A stretch of 64,000 nt of DNA, from the NCBI GenBank assembly GCA_002633005.1, contig NMRA01000214.1:332414-396413 (forward strand). Reading direction: 5' to 3'. The notes below the pieces were generated by a model. That model had not been told where the DNA came from. It did not search any database and was given only the letters and a program-made list of their open reading frames with translations. Of the stretch, positions 60,421-64,000 are shown piece by piece. The position numbers were made by a program, and so were the translations under genes. Origin of the DNA: Phoronis australis. Lineage: Eukaryota; Phoronida; Phoronidae. Each line of letters begins with the position of its first letter. Within the stretch, counting starts at the first letter, position 1.

Positions 60421-63400
60421 GTGATTATTCCAGAAAAATATAAGCAGCTGTTAGCGACGAGAATGCCCTTTAATTGTCGACGATAACAGTGGCACCTCAG
60501 TGGTGATAACTTCGATAGGACCGAAGTTGACCGTTAATGCTACACCGCAGCGTGGATGCTCCGCTGTTAAATCCACCTGTTAACTTCAAAGTTAACTTTG
60601 ATCTAGGACCGAAGTTAACCATTCCCCAAAACATCCGACGACATCTCGATGTTAGTATGAAAGGACCTATACACAGACTTGTCCAAAAGCTCCTTGATAG
60701 CCTTAAGACACATGCACAGATACAAAACACTTCCAAGGGATAATTTGAGGCTATGAAGAAACTACAGGTGTTTGGGATGACCTTCATAATCACTGCAGCA
60801 TAATATGTCAATTAGCTGTTTGTTGTCTCATAGGGAGTACTAGTACTAGCAGTCCACCTGTAACAAAGAGCGGTGAAGCCCTGAGGGAACTACATGCACA
60901 GCTATCAACAAACAATTCTTTTTGCATAACTCAGGTGTGTTACCAGTAAAATCAAAAGTAATTACAAAAATCAACATTTTTCAATTTTAAAGGTTTATTG
61001 CATGGCTGCAAAAACCCACAATTTTTCAATATATGTCTGATGGTAGGTGTGATTGACATAGCAGTTGAGCATTTGTTTAGACCTACTTTTTATTAAAATT
61101 GAAAAAGTAAAATTTCTCTTGTCCCCCAATAAATTGTGTCCTCAATAGGTGGGGTTTAAATAGTCCTCTGAGACTATGAAATAACAACTGGGGATACGCA
61201 GAGATATTGGCGTATGGCAGATTCGCACAGTCTAGTTCTTCCTGAAGATAACCGAATACCTTGGTTACCACCAGTTTTTTTTGTTTACTTTCAAAAATAA
61301 TAACTTTTAACTCCTATATTTTTAAAATCCTTCAGCCAGGACCCTCGCTCACCCGAGGTGAGCTTGATGAGGGGAATTACCGTAGTGAGATTTTACAATA
61401 TTTTACACAGGGGAATGAGGTCGATATTCGGCCCCAAAATCCAGGCATCGCGGGTCCTGTGAGCACAGATCTTCGTAAAAATGATGCCCAAATGTTAATA
61501 GTCATGTGACAGTATTTCTCCAAAAACAGCGATTTTGTGAGATCACTGTAAATTCCAGTTGCAAATTTTTGCACAGATTCTTGTTTTTCACCAAATTCTG
61601 TATCACTGATTCAAACTAAGTTAAAAACAAAGTAAAATTCCATGAACAAACTTCCGTTGAGGAAATTTACAAAATAAAACTTCACTGTCCCCTGTATTAT
61701 GTCACAAACTAAATAATTTTTAAGGTAAACCACAAACAGCTAGTCTGGAACAAAAACAAAATAGCACAAAAGACAAACCAACACTTTAATAAATAAATAC
61801 TCGGTGACTGCTCAAACACAATACATCTATAGGCAACCTCAAAACGAAAATAAACATTATGAAGGCCACTACCAATTGAAATCCCTCTCTTTCTATTTTG
61901 TACAATAAATGCACTCCACACAACCTGCAACTGAACTGGGCTAATAACACTTACAGAATCAAATTAAAAAGACTTTGATCAATAATTTACCACCAAAGCC
62001 CACTGTCTGGTGATAAACAACATACCAACAAGACAGGTTACCATATAAACGTGATTAAGGTTTACTGGATGTACCCTAGGTCCTTTAATACACAAGTCTG
62101 TGTGTTTAATCATAAATTTACATCAACATAGAATTTAACTTAAATTTACGTATTATCTGAAAGAAGGAAGCATAATTACGTCGTTTTTAATTTTCTTAAT
62201 TTATACCAATCTACAAACACTGGGATTAGGTGATCATGTCATTTCAGTAAAATTAAGCAAAACAGAAAGTAGATTCATAGCCAAACAGCGACATCAATAA
62301 CTTGACTAAATTTCATTTGATATAGATGTCTGACACAGAAGCTCAAACACGATGTTACAGTTTTCTAAATAATCACCTTGTTTTCATTTTATTCAACTTT
62401 CGATTTTTTGATAGTCCCGCCTGCAAAAATGGATCGCTTCAAAATCAATTCGTAACAGCGTTTTGCAGAACAGTGCATAAAGCATACTACGGTATCAAAT
62501 AAGTTTCGTATAAATCCGATCAGCGATTTCTCACAATATTATACGAGATGTTCCGAAGCTGGCCAGACTTAGCCATTTTTCTACTGTCCTACATAGCTTT
62601 AACTGGTTTCCAATGCAAACATTATCTTTTTCAAAAAGACCTGTCCAGCAGCTGATCGCCCTGGTATTATTCGTTTACTGGATATGAATAATAAATAGGA
62701 AACACTCTGCATGCTGCAATTCTTTAGCGTTGCGACAGCACAAAAGCATCTTTTGCTGACTCTATTATACAAGATGGTACGAATTAGCAGAGATGAAACA
62801 CAATTTTGAGACAGAAGACATTTTTGCGTTAATCATTTGAATATCCTAACACATAGTTGCAATTTCATGCCATGCCAAATGATGGCCAAAAAGAATTCAC
62901 AAAAAATAATGAAAATATCCAGCTGCATCAAATCCATATACAGATGCAAAATCCTGTCCACCAACTACGCTATCGCCATCTAGTGACAAGGCATATTTCA
63001 TCATGTATATCGATATTGGAAAACCGATACAATTCATTTTCTCCACTTTGAAAGTAGGATGACTTCTTCAACATGTGAGCAACAAATCACCATTAACACA
63101 ATCAATGGAGATTTTTTGAACATCCGTCAGCAAAAAAGTAGAATTTCATTTAAATTCTAATTTCTCCATAAAAATAACAAAAAAATGAAACTGAAGTTTG
63201 ATTCGTTTGCTACTTAGCTTTCATCACTCCTTTGGAAAAATTGAGGATTTGAACTGATGCAGCGAAAGACTTTGAAGAAATGACGAATAAGCCCAATGGA
63301 CGAGTTAATACTCTCTAGGTGGCAGATAAAACAAAACTTCTTTTTGACATCTGAAAAGCTCAAAAGCGGAAAGCTTTAGTTTATCAGCACAGAGGCAGCG

Positions 63401-64000
63401 TTCGTTTGATAAGGGACCCATGCGGACATTTTTAAGGGAGGGTCCTTTGCTTCACTTGTAATACCTAGTGAACTTCGAATTCCCCATTGACAAAGCTCGA
63501 CCACTGACTGACCTCACAGGAAGAGGTAGCCTGACTGACCCTCGTGTCTCATTGCTCCCAGCCATTCTGTTATGCTTGTTCCAACTTGTAAAACCCAAGT
63601 ACAGTAATGAGGCACAGGCCTACAAACGAGCCAATATTCACAGCCAGCTGCAACAAGGAGCTGAACACAAGAGCTCATTTCTCAAATCAATATAGGACGC
63701 CCAAACAACCCTGATAACGGATAAATCCTTGGCAAGGCAAATCGAAACTGTCTGGGTCTGAGCACTCCAATAAGAGAGAGAAAGAAGACAACATCATAGC
63801 CAGGCTGCACGCATTTTGGAATGTAAAGTGTTCTTGCAAACACGCTTTAAATTATTTTCATGAACTTGATGAATTTTTGACGAAGTTCGCATGCGTTACA
63901 ATGCGGGCTGAAGAAGCCTGTTTCATGAGATCTGTCAATTTCACATGTAACGGTATATCATTACCACTCTGTACCAGCAGTTTTTGTAGCACTGGAATAT
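60421..64000. other. Non-coding stretch to window end
   Basis: A cluster of GTTAAC/GTTGACC motifs at 60517-60620 includes a palindrome at 60579-60596. ORFs at 60537-60743 (+), 60497-60811 (-) and 63468-63695 (+) have no recognised domain. A minus-strand frame is open from the window edge to a TGA at 63858, about 47 codons, and could be the tail of an exon, but there is nothing to confirm it. Confidence 0.4.

Noticed and set aside
63858-64000. Minus-strand open frame at the window edge (QKLLVQSGNDIPLHVKLTD...)
   Set aside because: A faint resemblance to the IP.HLK segment of cytochrome oxidase VIIa does not continue, and the frame is cut by the window end. Not enough to call.

Overview
This is an intron-rich, AT-rich nuclear DNA window from a metazoan, most likely a marine bilaterian invertebrate. 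The evidence is short exons with GT-AG introns, a ZNF608/609-family transcription regulator, an ankyrin/SOCS-box (ASB) protein, a fibrinogen-related secreted protein, tRNA-derived SINEs, microsatellites and many non-autonomous DNA transposons. I cannot name the species. Isolated N bases at 39, 6250 and 24265 look like placeholder joins between contigs.

Layout. 0-2.7 kb: the last two exons of a fibrinogen-domain-like protein (+). 2.7-9.5 kb: a transposon graveyard. It holds a short inverted-repeat element (4134-4282), a decayed fragment of a P2X7-C-terminal-like domain (minus, about 5.4-5.65 kb), a broken copy of a PIN/XPG-like nuclease plus cysteine-rich CXC protein (minus, about 6.7-8.24 kb) and a 953-bp TIR element (8543-9495). 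10-11.3 kb: two weakly supported exons of an unrecognised gene (+). 12.9-18.4 kb: an ASB gene (+) with a TATA box, a probable 5'UTR exon and three coding exons (425 aa). 22.2-33.3 kb: the main gene, a ZNF608/609 orthologue (minus) with seven coding exons. All splice phases agree and they sum to exactly 1493 codons, close to the length I recall for vertebrate ZNF608/609. 33.3-64 kb: no convincing coding gene. This stretch has repeats, a piggyBac transposase relic (about 42.9-43.5 kb), microsatellites and several TIR/foldback elements. It may be the upstream intron(s) of the ZNF gene or intergenic DNA.

The ASB gene (+) and the ZNF608/609 gene (-) are convergent, with 3' ends facing each other across 18.4-22.2 kb. 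The proteins are not obviously one pathway: the ASB protein would be a substrate receptor of an Elongin-Cullin5 ubiquitin ligase, and the ZNF protein a nuclear transcriptional regulator.

The most unusual content is repeat biology. There is a foldback element whose arms are built of degenerate minisatellite units (60013-60420). There is a group of TIR elements with 5-6 bp target-site duplications. A second long foldback lies at 30.4-30.7 kb, inverted SINEs lie head to head at 29.0-29.3 kb, and a 350-bp duplication meets exactly at an N and is probably an assembly artefact. No prokaryotic-type system, CRISPR array or viral gene is visible. All coordinates and alignments were made by eye.
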